Positions 36,460 through 45,397 of a DNA stretch of 64,000 nt are shown here, one piece after another (positions within the stretch are counted from its first letter, which is position 1; every line of letters starts with the position of its first letter). The stretch comes from Sphingomonas xanthus (GTDB lineage: Bacteria > Pseudomonadota > Alphaproteobacteria > Sphingomonadales > Sphingomonadaceae): contig NZ_CP041659.1 in the NCBI RefSeq assembly GCF_007998985.1, forward strand, positions 124,001 to 188,000. The letters are read 5' to 3'. A program made the translations under genes and the position numbers. The notes under the pieces were generated by a model, which worked only from the letters and a program-made list of their open reading frames with translations, was not told where the DNA came from and ran no database searches.

Positions 36460-37590
36460 TCAGCCAATCAAGCTTCCAAGTCGTTCGAACAGGCCAAAAG
36501 AAGCCAAGTCGTTGACCGTGGTGAATATGAGCAAAGCCATCAGCAATGCCAGTCCGCCACGAAATGCCCATTCCTGCGCCCGCTCACTGACCGGACGTCG
36601 CCGCAATCCCTCCGCAGCATAGAAGACCAGATGTCCGCCATCGAGCATAGGAACTGGCAAGAGGTTGATGAACCCGAGATTTATGGAGAAAAGCGCGATC
36701 AGCTGGAAAAACTCAAATGCGCCCAGACTCGCTTGCTGGCCAGCTATCTGAGCCATCTTCAGCGGACCCCCCAAATCTTCGGTCGAACGTTGCCCAGTTA
36801 TGATCTGGCCAAGGCCGTCGATCATCGACCTGGTGAGCGCGACCGTATAACCGGCGGCTGCGGGCACGATCTCGAGGGCAGGCAGCCGCTCCAGGGTCCG
36901 CTGGCTGCCCAGCACGCCAAGCAAGCCGATGCGATATTCCTGGCCAAAGTCGTCGGAGATAACCTGTTCGCCTAGCCGGGCCTGGAAGCTGCGTTGCGCG
37001 CCGCCGCGCTGGACGACGATGGTCACGTCCTCGCCGGGACGAAGTGAGACGATCCGCCGCATGTCCTCGAAAGATTCGGTTTCCTGACCGGCCACGGCCT
37101 CGATCCGGTCGCCGGGCTGGAGGCCGATGGATTGCGCGACACTGCCGGGCTGCACCTGCCCGACAATCGCCGGCGTCCGGGGCATTCCGAAGACAGCGAA
37201 GAAGCCAGCAAAAATCGCGATCGCCAGCAGGAAATTGGCCATCGGGCCGGCAAGGACGATCAGGAACCTTTGCCACCAGGGCTTGAGGTGAAACGCGGTC
37301 GATCTAAGCGCGTCAGGGACGTCTGCGGCTGGGTCCGGCTGGCTTGCCGGGTTCATATCGCCGACGAAACGCACGTAGCCGCCAAGAGGAAGCCAGCCAA
37401 TCTTCCAGCGCGTTCCGCGCTTGTCGGTCCAGCCGCCGATTTCACGTCCGAATCCGATGGAAAATTGCTCGGCGCCGACCCCGAACCAGCGCGCCACCCA
37501 ATAATGACCGAGCTCGTGGAAAAAGACGAGCGGACCGATCGCCAGCAGGAACGCAATGGCGATGAACCAGAGGGGCGGTTGTTCGAACAT
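36460..37590 (-). CDS. rseP: Site-2 protease RseP (M50 zinc metalloprotease)
   Basis: This 376-residue intramembrane protease cleaves anti-sigma factors or signal-peptide remnants. The zinc motif H25-E-L-G-H29 lies in the first membrane segment (LVFFHELGHYWVARWFGV). One PDZ domain follows (about 130-205, with LQPGDRIEAVAGQ). The third zinc ligand is in INLLPVPMLDGGHLVFY. Four membrane helices can be recognised. Its start codon shares one base with the dxr stop (TGATG), and bamA follows 45 bases downstream. Confidence 0.95.
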   Translation of the reverse strand: MFEQPPLWFIAIAFLLAIGPLVFFHELGHYWVARWFGVGAEQFSIGFGREIGGWTDKRGTRWKIGWLPLGGYVRFVGDMNPASQPDPAADVPDALRSTAFHLKPWWQRFLIVLAGPMANFLLAIAIFAGFFAVFGMPRTPAIVGQVQPGSVAQSIGLQPGDRIEAVAGQETESFEDMRRIVSLRPGEDVTIVVQRGGAQRSFQARLGEQVISDDFGQEYRIGLLGVLGSQRTLERLPALEIVPAAAGYTVALTRSMIDGLGQIITGQRSTEDLGGPLKMAQIAGQQASLGAFEFFQLIALFSINLGFINLLPVPMLDGGHLVFYAAEGLRRRPVSERAQEWAFRGGLALLMALLIFTTVNDLASFGLFERLGSLIG

Positions 37591-38750
37591 CAGGCGGCGA
37601 GCTCGCTCATCAGTCGGTTGGCCATTGCCCTTGCTTGGCGGTCAATGTCGATAACCTCGGCGATGGACTGGGGCGCACCCACGCCCATCCGAGCCAAAGC
37701 CTCCTCTACCGTCGCGACGATGTCGAGAAAGCCGATCCGCCGCCCGAGAAAGGCAGCGACCGCTTCCTCGTTGGCGGCATTCAGGATCACCGGAGCGGCG
37801 CCACCGGCCTTGAGCGCGTCGCGGGCGACCCGAAGTGCCGGGAAGCGCGTCACATCGGGCGCTTCGAAGGTCAATTGGCCAATCTTCTGAAGATCGAGCC
37901 GCTCTGAAGGAGTGGTCATCCGCTCCGGCCAAGCCAGCGCCGAGGCGATCGGAATACGCATGTCCGGGCTGCCCAACTGGGCCAAAACCGAGCCGTCGAC
38001 ATATTCGACCATGGAATGAATGACCGACTGGGGGTGAACGAGGATGTCGATGCGGTTCTCGGGTAAGCGGAAAAGGTGATGAGCCTCGATCAGCTCGAGT
38101 CCCTTGTTCATCATCGTCGCGGAATCGACGCTGATCTTGGCGCCCATCGTCCAATTGGGGTGAGCGACGGCCTGCTCGGGCGTAATGCCGCCCATGTCGC
38201 TCCGCGCCCAGGATCGGAAAGGCCCGCCGCTGGCGGTCAGAACCAGCCTTGCGACATCTTCTTCACGATTTCCCGCAAGGCACTGAAATATAGCATTATG
38301 TTCGCTATCAACAGGCAGGATTCTGGCATTCGACCGGCGTGCCGCCTTGGTCATCAGTTCGCCCGCCGTGACCAAAGCTTCCTTATTGGCAAGCGCCACC
38401 GTTCGGCCCGAGGAAATGGCCGCCATCACCGGTTCCAGCCCCGCGCAACCGACAATCGCCGCCATGACGAAGTCGGCCTCAGCAGCGGCCTGGCAAAGCG
38501 CCTCGCGCCCAGTCGCAGCCCGGCAACCCGAACCGGACAGCCGTTCTTCCAACTCGGGAAGCAGCCCGGGGTCGGCGATCACCGCAAGTCTGGCCCTCGT
38601 CCGAACCGCAGCATCTGCCAGCTTCGCGACATTGCGCGCTGCAGTGAGGGCGCCGACTTCGAACCGCTCCGGATTACGATCGATCAAGTCGAGCGTCGAG
38701 CCGCCGACTGAACCCGTGGCGCCAAGGATGGAGATTTTTTTGCGAGTCAC
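37590..38750 (-). CDS. dxr: 1-deoxy-D-xylulose-5-phosphate reductoisomerase
   Basis: This 386-residue enzyme performs the first committed MEP-pathway step, using NADPH. The start is GTG at 38750, giving VTRKKISILGATGSVGGST; no ATG is in place, and the reading further upstream belongs to cdsA in another frame. The NADPH site is GATGSVGGS, ALANKEALVTAGE is the family signature, and VDSEHNAIFQCLAG and SGGPFRSW follow. It overlaps cdsA as GTGA. IspDF, needed two steps later, is also in this window. Confidence 0.96.
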   Translation of the reverse strand: MTRKKISILGATGSVGGSTLDLIDRNPERFEVGALTAARNVAKLADAAVRTRARLAVIADPGLLPELEERLSGSGCRAATGREALCQAAAEADFVMAAIVGCAGLEPVMAAISSGRTVALANKEALVTAGELMTKAARRSNARILPVDSEHNAIFQCLAGNREEDVARLVLTASGGPFRSWARSDMGGITPEQAVAHPNWTMGAKISVDSATMMNKGLELIEAHHLFRLPENRIDILVHPQSVIHSMVEYVDGSVLAQLGSPDMRIPIASALAWPERMTTPSERLDLQKIGQLTFEAPDVTRFPALRVARDALKAGGAAPVILNAANEEAVAAFLGRRIGFLDIVATVEEALARMGVGAPQSIAEVIDIDRQARAMANRLMSELAA

Positions 38751-39394
38751 AGCCAACCTGCCAACAGCAAGCTGGCGGTCAGCACGGCTACGGGGACCAA
38801 CCCGTCGAGCCGGTCGAGCAGGCCGCCGTGACCGGGAAGCCATGTCCCGCTGTCCTTGACCCCTGCCCGCCGTTTCAAGCCGCTCTCGAACAGGTCGCCC
38901 ATTTGCGACGCAATGGCAAAAGGCGCCGCCAACCAAAGCAGCGCGCCCGGCAGGCTCGCGGCAAGCGCCCAGGATCCCGCCGCCAGCGTTGCCGCGGCGA
39001 CGCCGCCGGCAAGCCCTGCAATCGTCTTGTTGGGGCTGATCGAAGGCGCCAGCTTCGGTCCGCCGATCGCTCGACCCGCGAAATAGGCACCGATATCTGT
39101 CGCCCACGTCACCAGGAAGACCCAGATGAGGAGGTCGAAGCCGGAGCCCACCCCATCGAACTCCGCCCGCTCGCGCACCCAGAGCAGGGCAAGGGCTGGC
39201 AGCAGGCAATAGACGAAGCCCAGGACTTTCCAGCCCAGCCCCCAGCCGGTCACGATCCGCGACCATTCGACGTACATGATCGTCGCCCCGGTCGCGGCCA
39301 GGATCGCAAATGGCCAGCCGCCCAGCAGTGCCGCGACCAGCGCGACGGCAATCATCATGACGCCGACCAGGCTTCGCTTTGAAAGATCGCTCAT
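38747..39394 (-). CDS. cdsA: Phosphatidate cytidylyltransferase
   Basis: This 215-residue integral membrane enzyme makes CDP-diacylglycerol, the precursor used by pssA in the same window. Several membrane segments are obvious. The C-terminal signature SQMGDLFESGLKRRAGVKDSG, with the following PGHGGLLDRLDG, is complete. It is shorter than E. coli CdsA (about 285), lacking extra N-terminal helices, which is usual in this group. The start [10 protein letters not shown] overlaps the uppS stop (ATGA). Confidence 0.94.
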   Translation of the reverse strand: MSDLSKRSLVGVMMIAVALVAALLGGWPFAILAATGATIMYVEWSRIVTGWGLGWKVLGFVYCLLPALALLWVRERAEFDGVGSGFDLLIWVFLVTWATDIGAYFAGRAIGGPKLAPSISPNKTIAGLAGGVAAATLAAGSWALAASLPGALLWLAAPFAIASQMGDLFESGLKRRAGVKDSGTWLPGHGGLLDRLDGLVPVAVLTASLLLAGWL

Positions 39395-40140
39395 CGTCCG
39401 CCGAATCTGCGCTGGCGGGCGGCGAATTCCCCAAGTGCCGCCTCGAACCCGGCTTCGTCGAAATCCGGCCACAGCGTATCGACGAAGACCAGCTCTGCGT
39501 AAGCGGCCTGCCACAACAGGAAGTTCGACAGGCGCTTCTCGCCCGAGGTCCGGATCAAGAGGTCGAGCTCAGGCCATTGCGCCGTATGAAGTTCCTTGGC
39601 CAGGTCTGATTCATCGATCATCGCTGGATCTAGTTCGCCCGCGCTGGCGGCTTGCGCGAGCCGCCTCGCTGCACCGGCAATCTCGGCCCTCGAACCATAG
39701 TTCAGCGCCACCACCAGGGTCAGCCGGTCATTGGCGGCGGTCCGCTCGACCGCGCTCTTTAACCGCTTGACCAGCCCCTCCCCGAAGGGTGTCGGATCGC
39801 CGATCAGTTCGAGCCGCACGCCCTCTCGGGCGAGTTCGTCCAATTCCCGCTCGAGGTAAAAGCCGAGTAGACCCTTAAGGTCGCTGACTTCTTCTTCAGG
39901 CCGCCGCCAATTTTCCGAAGAAAAAGCGTAAAGTGTAAGTACTTGAACGCCGTTCTTCACGGCTGCGCGCAAAACTTTCCGGACCGCCTCGGCACCGGCC
40001 CGATGGCCAGCGACCCGCGGAAGGCCGCGGCGCGCCGCCCAACGGCCATTGCCGTCCATGATGATCGCGACATGCTGCGGGGCGCCGCCGCCGTCGGCGT
40101 GCGGACTGCCCCCTTCCATCGCGGCCGGCCTAGGCGTCAC
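39391..40140 (-). CDS. uppS: Isoprenyl transferase (undecaprenyl diphosphate synthase)
   Basis: This 249-residue cis-prenyltransferase makes the C55 lipid carrier for peptidoglycan. The catalytic D29 lies in [20 protein letters not shown], and [11 protein letters not shown] follows. [24 protein letters not shown] is a complete C-terminal signature. An N-terminal extension of about 20 residues precedes the core. It overlaps frr and cdsA by 4 bases each. Confidence 0.96.
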   Translation of the reverse strand: MTPRPAAMEGGSPHADGGGAPQHVAIIMDGNGRWAARRGLPRVAGHRAGAEAVRKVLRAAVKNGVQVLTLYAFSSENWRRPEEEVSDLKGLLGFYLERELDELAREGVRLELIGDPTPFGEGLVKRLKSAVERTAANDRLTLVVALNYGSRAEIAGAARRLAQAASAGELDPAMIDESDLAKELHTAQWPELDLLIRTSGEKRLSNFLLWQAAYAELVFVDTLWPDFDEAGFEAALGEFAARQRRFGGR

Positions 40141-40694
40141 TTACCGAGGATTTCCTGTTCCTTGGCATGAGCCGTTGCGTCGATCTCCTTGATCGTGTCG
40201 TCGGTCATCTTCTGAACTTCGGTGTCGAGCCGCTTATGCTCGTCCTCGCTGATTTCCTTCTTTTTCTCGTCGTTCTTCAGCGCGTCCATGCCATCACGGC
40301 GGACATTGCGGACTGCGATCCGGGCCTTTTCGGCATATTGGCCCGCCAATTTGGCCAATTCCTTGCGCCGCTCCTCGGTCAGGTCGGGAATCGGCAGGCG
40401 GATCATCTGCCCGTCGACGATCGGATTGATCCCCAGGCCGGCGTTGCGGATCGCCTTTTCGACCGACGACAAATTGCCCTTGTCCCATACCTGCACCGAA
40501 ATCAGCCGCGGTTCGGGCACAGACACGGTGGCGACCTGGTTGATCGGCATGTTCGCACCGTAGACTTCGACCTGGACCGGATCGAGCAAGGCGGTCGACG
40601 CGCGGCCGGTACGGAGACCGGCCAGGTCGTGCTTCAACGATTCCAGTGCGCCATGCATGCGGCGCTGGATGTCGTTCTTGTCATAGGCGGGCAT
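40137..40694 (-). CDS. frr: Ribosome recycling factor
   Basis: This 185-residue factor splits post-termination ribosomes together with EF-G. The three-helix bundle pattern is plain: [21 protein letters not shown], then [36 protein letters not shown] and [11 protein letters not shown]. It lies 3 bases after pyrH and overlaps uppS by 4. Confidence 0.97.
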   Translation of the reverse strand: MPAYDKNDIQRRMHGALESLKHDLAGLRTGRASTALLDPVQVEVYGANMPINQVATVSVPEPRLISVQVWDKGNLSSVEKAIRNAGLGINPIVDGQMIRLPIPDLTEERRKELAKLAGQYAEKARIAVRNVRRDGMDALKNDEKKKEISEDEHKRLDTEVQKMTDDTIKEIDATAHAKEQEILGK

Positions 40695-40697
40695 CGC

Positions 40698-41420
40698 TTA
40701 CTCCTCGTTTCTGACGACCGTGGCAGTTCCGCGTCCGGCCAGCACTTCGGCAAGATTGCCCGGCTGGCGGATGTTGAACACAACGATCGGGATGTTGTTG
40801 TCTCGGCAAAGGGCCACGGCGCTGGCGTCCATGACCTTCAAATCATCGGCCAGCACGCGATCGAAGCCGATCGTGTCATAGCGCCTGGCTCCGGCTTTTT
40901 TCTTGGGATCGGCGTCGTAAACGCCGTCGACGCTGGTGCCCTTGAACAGCGCGTCGCACTTCATTTCGGCGGCCCGCAGCGCGGCGCCGGTGTCCGTGGT
41001 GAAATAGGGGCTTCCGACACCAGCGGCGAAAATCACCACCCGGCCCTTGGCGAGATGGCGCTCCGCGCGGCGGCGGATGACCGGTTCGCAAACCTGGTCC
41101 ATCTTGATTGCCGACTGGACCCGAGTCTCCACGCCCATCTGTTCCAGTGCATTCTGGACAGCGAGCGCGTTCATCACCGTGGCCAGCATGCCCATATAGT
41201 CGGCCTGGGCCCGGTCCATGCCCTTGGCAGCGCCGGCCATGCCGCGAAAGATATTCCCGCCGCCGATGACCAGGCAGATCTCCAGGCCCTGCTCTTTGGC
41301 GGCCTTTACCTCGGCTGCCATGTTGGCGACCGTGTCGGGGTCGATCCCGAACTGTCCCGCCCCCATCAACGCCTCACCCGACAACTTCAGCAGGATTCGG
41401 TTAAAGCGGGGTCGGGTCAT
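40698..41420 (-). CDS. pyrH: UMP kinase
   Basis: This 240-residue amino-acid-kinase-fold enzyme phosphorylates UMP to UDP. Recognisable are [23 protein letters not shown], the uridylate-binding [17 protein letters not shown] and [20 protein letters not shown]. The spacing from tsf holds a hairpin. It precedes frr by 3 bases. Confidence 0.97.
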   Translation of the reverse strand: MTRPRFNRILLKLSGEALMGAGQFGIDPDTVANMAAEVKAAKEQGLEICLVIGGGNIFRGMAGAAKGMDRAQADYMGMLATVMNALAVQNALEQMGVETRVQSAIKMDQVCEPVIRRRAERHLAKGRVVIFAAGVGSPYFTTDTGAALRAAEMKCDALFKGTSVDGVYDADPKKKAGARRYDTIGFDRVLADDLKVMDASAVALCRDNNIPIVVFNIRQPGNLAEVLAGRGTATVVRNEE

Positions 41421-41456
41421 GGAAAGGTCGTTCCTCGTCTGGGCCAGATACGCGAA

Positions 41457-41487
41457 GGGCGGATGCGCTCTTACGGCGCACCCGCCC
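41457..41487 (-). terminator. Strong hairpin between tsf and pyrH
   Basis: GGGCGG and TGCGC pair with GCGCA and CCGCCC, an 11-base-pair stem with one mismatch and a 7-base loop (41469-41475). A second smaller inverted repeat (CCGCC/GGCGG) lies at 41497-41512. No U-tract follows on the minus strand, so it is more likely an attenuator or RNA-stability element than a full terminator. Confidence 0.45.
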
Positions 41488-41524
41488 TGATGCCAACCGC
41501 CTATGATGGCGGCAAGCGGCGCGT

Positions 41525-42469
41525 TCAGGCGACCGGCTCGTCCTTTTTCACGCCGGCGGCGGCGGCGACTTCGGCGGCGAAGTCGCTTTCCGCCTTCTCA
41601 ATGCCCTCACCCAGCTGGAAACGCTCGAAGGCCTTCAGCGTGATCGACGAACCCGCATCCTTGCCCGCCTGGGCAACGACGTCGGCGACCGGAGTCTTGT
41701 TGTCCATCACGAACAGCTGGCTGAGCAGTGCGTTTTCCTTGCGGAACTTGGCCATCGAGCCTTCGACCATCTTTTCGACGATGTTGGCCGGCTTGCCGCT
41801 CTCGTTGGCCTTTTCGATGGCAATTGCCCGCTCGCGCTCCATCAGCGCGGCGTCGAGGCCGTCGGCATCCAGGGCCAGCGGGTTGGCGGCCGCGATGTGC
41901 ATCGCGATCTGCTTGCCAAGCGCCTGAAGCGTGTCGGCCGGAGCCGCGCTTTCGAGCGCGACCAGCACGCCGATCTTGCCCATGCCGGTTGCAACCGCAT
42001 TGTGGACATAGCTGACGACGGCGCCTTCGCGCACTTCGAGCAGCGCAGCGCGGCGCAGCGACTGATTCTCGCCGATCGTCGCGATATTATCGGTAAGCTT
42101 TTCCTCGACCGTTCCGCCACCCGGATAGGCAGCCGTCTTGAGCGCGTCGACGTCGCCGTTAGCGGCAAGCGCCAGTTCGGACACGTTGCGAACAAATTCC
42201 TGGAACTGCTCGTTCTTGGCTACGAAGTCGGTTTCCGAATTGACTTCGACCACCGCGCCCTTGGTCCCGGCGACAGCAACGCCGACCAGGCCTTCGGCTG
42301 CGGTGCGGCCAGCCTTCTTGGCGGCGGCTGCCAGGCCCTTGGCACGCAGCCAATCGACCGCGGCCTCCATCTCGCCGTTGTTCTCGGCAAGCGCCTTCTT
42401 GCAGTCCATCATGCCGGCGCCCGTGCGCTCGCGCAGTTCCTTCACCGAAGCGGCGGTGATTTCAGCCAT
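41525..42469 (-). CDS. tsf: Elongation factor Ts
   Basis: This 314-residue guanine-nucleotide exchange factor serves EF-Tu. The N-terminal UBA-like domain reads [20 protein letters not shown], followed by KKAL and a coiled region. [20 protein letters not shown] is the family signature. The C terminus carries an Ala-rich tail. The start is MAEITAASV. The frame opens 17 codons upstream but the extension lies in the attenuator region. Confidence 0.97.
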   Translation of the reverse strand: MAEITAASVKELRERTGAGMMDCKKALAENNGEMEAAVDWLRAKGLAAAAKKAGRTAAEGLVGVAVAGTKGAVVEVNSETDFVAKNEQFQEFVRNVSELALAANGDVDALKTAAYPGGGTVEEKLTDNIATIGENQSLRRAALLEVREGAVVSYVHNAVATGMGKIGVLVALESAAPADTLQALGKQIAMHIAAANPLALDADGLDAALMERERAIAIEKANESGKPANIVEKMVEGSMAKFRKENALLSQLFVMDNKTPVADVVAQAGKDAGSSITLKAFERFQLGEGIEKAESDFAAEVAAAAGVKKDEPVA

Positions 42470-42496
42470 GTTTCTATCCTCCGAAAATGGGAAAAT

Positions 42497-42536
42497 GGGG
42501 CGCGCCGCGGGATATTCCACCCCCGCGACGCGCCCC
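42497..42536 (-). terminator. Hairpin with T-tract between rpsB and tsf
   Basis: GGGGCGCG pairs with CGCGCCCC and inner CGCGGG pairs with CCCGCG, a near-perfect stem of 14 base pairs. Read on the minus strand it is followed by CATTTTCCCATTTTC. This looks like an intrinsic terminator or attenuator that lowers tsf and downstream expression relative to rpsB. Confidence 0.65.
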
Positions 42537-42559
42537 CGATTGTCAGGTCGCGAAGGGCT

Positions 42560-43315
42560 TTAAGCCTCGAGCGCGGCTTCCGCCGGCGGCTCGGCCATCG
42601 CGCCGATATCTTCACCGCGCGACTGGGCGCCACCGGTCTTGCCGGCACTGGCCGCACCGGCCACTGCTTCGCAATAAAGGCGGATGGCGCGGCTCGCGTC
42701 ATCATTGCCCGGGACGGGGAAAGCGATGCCCTGCGGGTTCGAATTGCTGTCGAGGACGGCAATGACCGGAATTCCCAGCACATTGGCTTCCTTGATCGCC
42801 AGCTCTTCCTTGTTCGTGTCGATCACGAACATCACGTCGGGCAGGCCGCCCATGTCGCGGATGCCGCCTAGCGAATTCTCGAGCTTGTCCCGCTCGCGGG
42901 TCAGCTGCAGCACTTCCTTCTTGGTGAGGCCGGCGGTGTCACCCGACAGCTGCTCTTCCAGGCTCTTGAAGCGCTTGATCGAGTTGGAGATGGTTTTCCA
43001 GTTGGTCAGCATGCCGCCGAGCCAGCGGTGGTTGACGAAATGTTGCCCGCTCGAACGGGCCGCTTCCGCTACCGCGTCCTGAGCCTGGCGCTTGGTGCCG
43101 ACGAACAGGACCTTGCCGCCGCGGGCGACGGTCTGCTGCACGAAATCGAGTGCGCGGGCGAACAGCGGAACGCTCTGCGACAGATCGATGATGTGCACGC
43201 CGTTGCGGTCGCCGAAGATGTACGGCTTCATCCGCGGGTTCCAGCGATGGGTCTGGTGGCCGAAGTGCGCTCCGGCTTCGAGCAATTGCTGCATGGTGAC
43301 GACATTGGTCGCCAT
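42560..43315 (-). CDS. rpsB: Ribosomal protein S2
   Basis: This 251-residue small-subunit protein starts at [20 protein letters not shown], preceded by GGAAGGAGACTATCCCT on the minus strand. [33 protein letters not shown] and [18 protein letters not shown] follow. The C-terminal tail is Ala/Glu-rich and ends EAALEA. It opens the minus-strand cluster through fabZ. Confidence 0.97.
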   Translation of the reverse strand: MATNVVTMQQLLEAGAHFGHQTHRWNPRMKPYIFGDRNGVHIIDLSQSVPLFARALDFVQQTVARGGKVLFVGTKRQAQDAVAEAARSSGQHFVNHRWLGGMLTNWKTISNSIKRFKSLEEQLSGDTAGLTKKEVLQLTRERDKLENSLGGIRDMGGLPDVMFVIDTNKEELAIKEANVLGIPVIAVLDSNSNPQGIAFPVPGNDDASRAIRLYCEAVAGAASAGKTGGAQSRGEDIGAMAEPPAEAALEA

Positions 43316-43470
43316 AGGGATAGTCTCCTTCCGGTTATGCCTCGGTGGAACCGTGTCACCGGCCAATGGCCGGCACCGGTATGGGAGTTCCACCTGTGGG
43401 ATGGCGGCGCCCCTAGCCCAAGCGCTCCGTCATTTCAAGCGCTGGTCGTGGCGGGGCGACGCTCAGAGTA

Positions 43471-43485
43471 GAACGAAAAAGGAAC
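43471..43485. promoter_or_regulatory. LexA-type operator, box 1
   Basis: GAAC-GAAAAAG-GAAC, matching the alphaproteobacterial SOS box (GTTC-N7-GTTC, here read as its complement). It lies just upstream of a TTGACA -35 element at 43493. See boxes 2 and 3. Confidence 0.65.
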
Positions 43486-43492
43486 ATTGGCC

Positions 43493-43521
43493 TTGACAAG
43501 GTCAGAACATTACGGGAACAT
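43493..43521 (+). promoter_or_regulatory. Sigma-70 type promoter under LexA box 2
   Basis: A perfect TTGACA -35 (43493-43498) is followed after 17 bases by GAACAT (43516-43521), a weak -10. LexA box 2 covers part of the spacer and the -10, a layout suited to repression. The start codon of the small membrane protein is 82 bases downstream of the -10. Confidence 0.45.
43505..43519. promoter_or_regulatory. LexA-type operator, box 2
   Basis: GAAC-ATTACGG-GAAC, a direct repeat of GAAC with 7-base spacing. It overlaps the -10 element of the candidate promoter. Confidence 0.65.
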
Positions 43522-43564
43522 CACTCAAATCAGTGCCGCTGACGGCTGGTTTGGAACCCACCGT

Positions 43565-43579
43565 GTTCCTCAACTGTTC
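43565..43579. promoter_or_regulatory. LexA-type operator, box 3
   Basis: GTTC-CTCAACT-GTTC. A further inverted half-site GAAC at 43554-43557 is again 11 bases away from its neighbour, so three half-sites are in helical phase. The site lies 24 bases before the start codon, inside the leader. Confidence 0.65.
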
Positions 43580-43603
43580 AGCGCAAAACGAGAGGAACTG
43601 CCA

Positions 43604-43825
43604 ATGTTTGCCATGCTCGCCTCGGTCGTCGCTCTAGGGCTTGTCTTGGGATTGCTGGCCGGCATGGCGCGTCAGGACGGGGCGAAGGTCCTCGCTGCAC
43701 TTGCCGGTAATAGCTGGCTTGCAAATCCGCCTCAGGCCGCCCGGCCAATCACTGTCAGGCTCAGTTCGCGCCTTCAGGTGCAGCAGCCGCTGCGGGCAAA
43801 GCCCCGGCTGCGCGCCGCCGCTTGA
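43604..43825 (+). CDS. Small single-span membrane protein, probably SOS-induced
   Basis: This 73-residue protein begins MFAMLASVVALGLVLGLLAG, one hydrophobic membrane segment, followed by a soluble basic tail rich in Arg, Ala and Gln. The ATG at 43604 has AGAGGA about 9 bases upstream. Three LexA-type boxes precede it within 134 bases. Small single-span proteins under LexA control are known division inhibitors in Caulobacter (SidA), but no sequence similarity to SidA can be claimed. A division-inhibitor role is inferred. Its last 65 bases overlap the convergent pssA. Confidence 0.65.
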   Translation: MFAMLASVVALGLVLGLLAGMARQDGAKVLAALAGNSWLANPPQAARPITVRLSSRLQVQQPLRAKPRLRAAA

Positions 43826-44555
43826 CCCTGGCATAGCTGGCCATGCTGAACGGCAGCATCGCAAGATAGGCCAGCGATAGGATCAGCAACGTCGCCCAGG
43901 GCGCATTGAGCAACGCCGCGCCCAGCAGCGCGACACCGGCAAGCGCAAAAAGCCTCCACCCGCGACGGATGCGGATCGAGGTCCAGCTATAGGTCGGGAC
44001 GCTCGAAATCATCAGCAAGGCGATAAACAGCGTCCAGGGAAGCACCAGCACCCAGCTGCGAAACAGATCGTTCCCGCTGATCAGCCACACATAAATGGGC
44101 ATGAAGGCCAGTCCCGCGCCCGCCGGCGCCGGGACCCCGGTATTGAACCCGGCGGACTTGTGCGGCTGGTCACCGGAATCGATCCGGGCGTTGAAGCGCG
44201 CAAGTCGCAAGGCGCAGCACACCGCCAGCGCCAAAGCGGCAATCCAGCCGAATCGCGGAGCATCCTGCAGCGACCAAAGGAAGACGATCAGCGCGGGCGC
44301 CGTACCGAAGGCAATATTGTCCGACAGGCTGTCGAGTTCCGCGCCGAACCGGCTTTGGGCCTTGAGCAAACGGGCGATGCGGCCGTCAAAACCGTCAAGC
44401 ACCCCCGCCAGCACAATGGAGGCCAGCGCCTGCGGCCAGTCGCCAGTGATCGCGAAGCGCACGCCCGTCAGGCCGAAACACAGCGCCAGCACCGTAATCG
44501 CGTTGGGCGCGAACGCCCGAAGCGGGATGCCCCGCTGGTCGGACAGCTCGCTCAC
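43761..44555 (-). CDS. pssA: CDP-diacylglycerol-serine O-phosphatidyltransferase
   Basis: This 264-residue membrane enzyme makes phosphatidylserine. The CDP-alcohol phosphotransferase motif is seen in full: [20 protein letters not shown], then LDSLSD. Eight or so membrane segments follow. It uses the CDP-diacylglycerol made by CdsA, encoded 4 kb away. It overlaps psd by 4 bases; psd uses its product. Confidence 0.95.
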   Translation of the reverse strand: MSELSDQRGIPLRAFAPNAITVLALCFGLTGVRFAITGDWPQALASIVLAGVLDGFDGRIARLLKAQSRFGAELDSLSDNIAFGTAPALIVFLWSLQDAPRFGWIAALALAVCCALRLARFNARIDSGDQPHKSAGFNTGVPAPAGAGLAFMPIYVWLISGNDLFRSWVLVLPWTLFIALLMISSVPTYSWTSIRIRRGWRLFALAGVALLGAALLNAPWATLLILSLAYLAMLPFSMASYARVKRRRAAGALPAAAAAPEGAN

Positions 44556-45283
44556 TGGCTGATGCCGCCACGCTGGGGATCGATGCCGAGCTCGCCGAGG
44601 ATCGTCTCGCCGGCGATCGTGCGCTGGCCGAGGATCACGGCCGGACCGGTGCCCGCCGGAAGGAACACGTCGACCCGGCTCCCAAAGCGGATGAGACCGA
44701 TCCGCTCGCCAGCGGCTACGCGGTCACCTTCCTTTACGAAGGACATGATCCGCCGGGCGACAAGACCTGCGATCTGGGTAAATCCGATTGCAACGCCATC
44801 CTCGCGCTCGACCAAGAAATGCTGGCGCTCATTGTCCTCGCTGGCCTTGTCCAAGTCCGCGTTGAGGAACTTGCCGGGCACATAGGCGATGCGTTTGACC
44901 GTTCCGGCGATCGGCGAGCGATTGATGTGTACGTCAAACACGCTCATGAAAATCGAAACACGGGTGAACTCGCCCGAAAGCCCGCTCTCTCCCGCCAGCT
45001 CCAGCGGCGCGCGCACGCGGCTGATCATGGTCACCAGCCCGTCGGCCGGGGCAACGATTAGACTGGGATTCTGCGGTGTTGTCCGAACCGGATCCCGGAA
45101 GAAAGCCGCCACCCAGATGGTCAGGCCAACCAGCAGCCAGCCGAAGATGTCCGGCAGCGCGGTGAATCCGATCAGTGCGAGGAAGGCGGAGATCAGGGTG
45201 AATTTGCGACCCTCGGGATGGACCGAAGGAAAACGCCATTTGACTGCGGTCAGCTGGCTGTCGGGCTTGTCGATTGCAGGCAT
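44552..45283 (-). CDS. psd: Phosphatidylserine decarboxylase, short (PSD-A) type
   Basis: This 243-residue proenzyme makes phosphatidylethanolamine. Self-cleavage in this family occurs at a Gly-Ser bond; here it is RFGSRVD, with S202 as the likely pyruvoyl precursor. The N terminus carries a membrane segment pair ([20 protein letters not shown] and [13 protein letters not shown]). [25 protein letters not shown] and PGKF are also typical. The short form, without the long N-terminal domain of E. coli Psd, is usual in alphaproteobacteria. It overlaps pssA by 4 bases. Confidence 0.94.
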   Translation of the reverse strand: MPAIDKPDSQLTAVKWRFPSVHPEGRKFTLISAFLALIGFTALPDIFGWLLVGLTIWVAAFFRDPVRTTPQNPSLIVAPADGLVTMISRVRAPLELAGESGLSGEFTRVSIFMSVFDVHINRSPIAGTVKRIAYVPGKFLNADLDKASEDNERQHFLVEREDGVAIGFTQIAGLVARRIMSFVKEGDRVAAGERIGLIRFGSRVDVFLPAGTGPAVILGQRTIAGETILGELGIDPQRGGISQ

Positions 45284-45397
45284 GGCCCCTCCTTAGACAG
45301 GCCGATGCGGCTGCACAATGGAGTGCGGTTGCCATGCCCGGCACGACTGCCTAAGGCCCGCGACAACCTCAGAACGAACGAAAGCAGGGCCTGCGCA

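Noticed and set aside
38751..39434. Long upstream extension of the dxr frame
   Set aside because: It lies over cdsA in another frame and has the low-quality Arg/Gly/Ala composition of a shadow reading.
43487..43603. Earlier TTG start for the small membrane protein
   Set aside because: It has no ribosome binding site and would put the LexA boxes 2 and 3 within the coding region; the ATG at 43604 is better.
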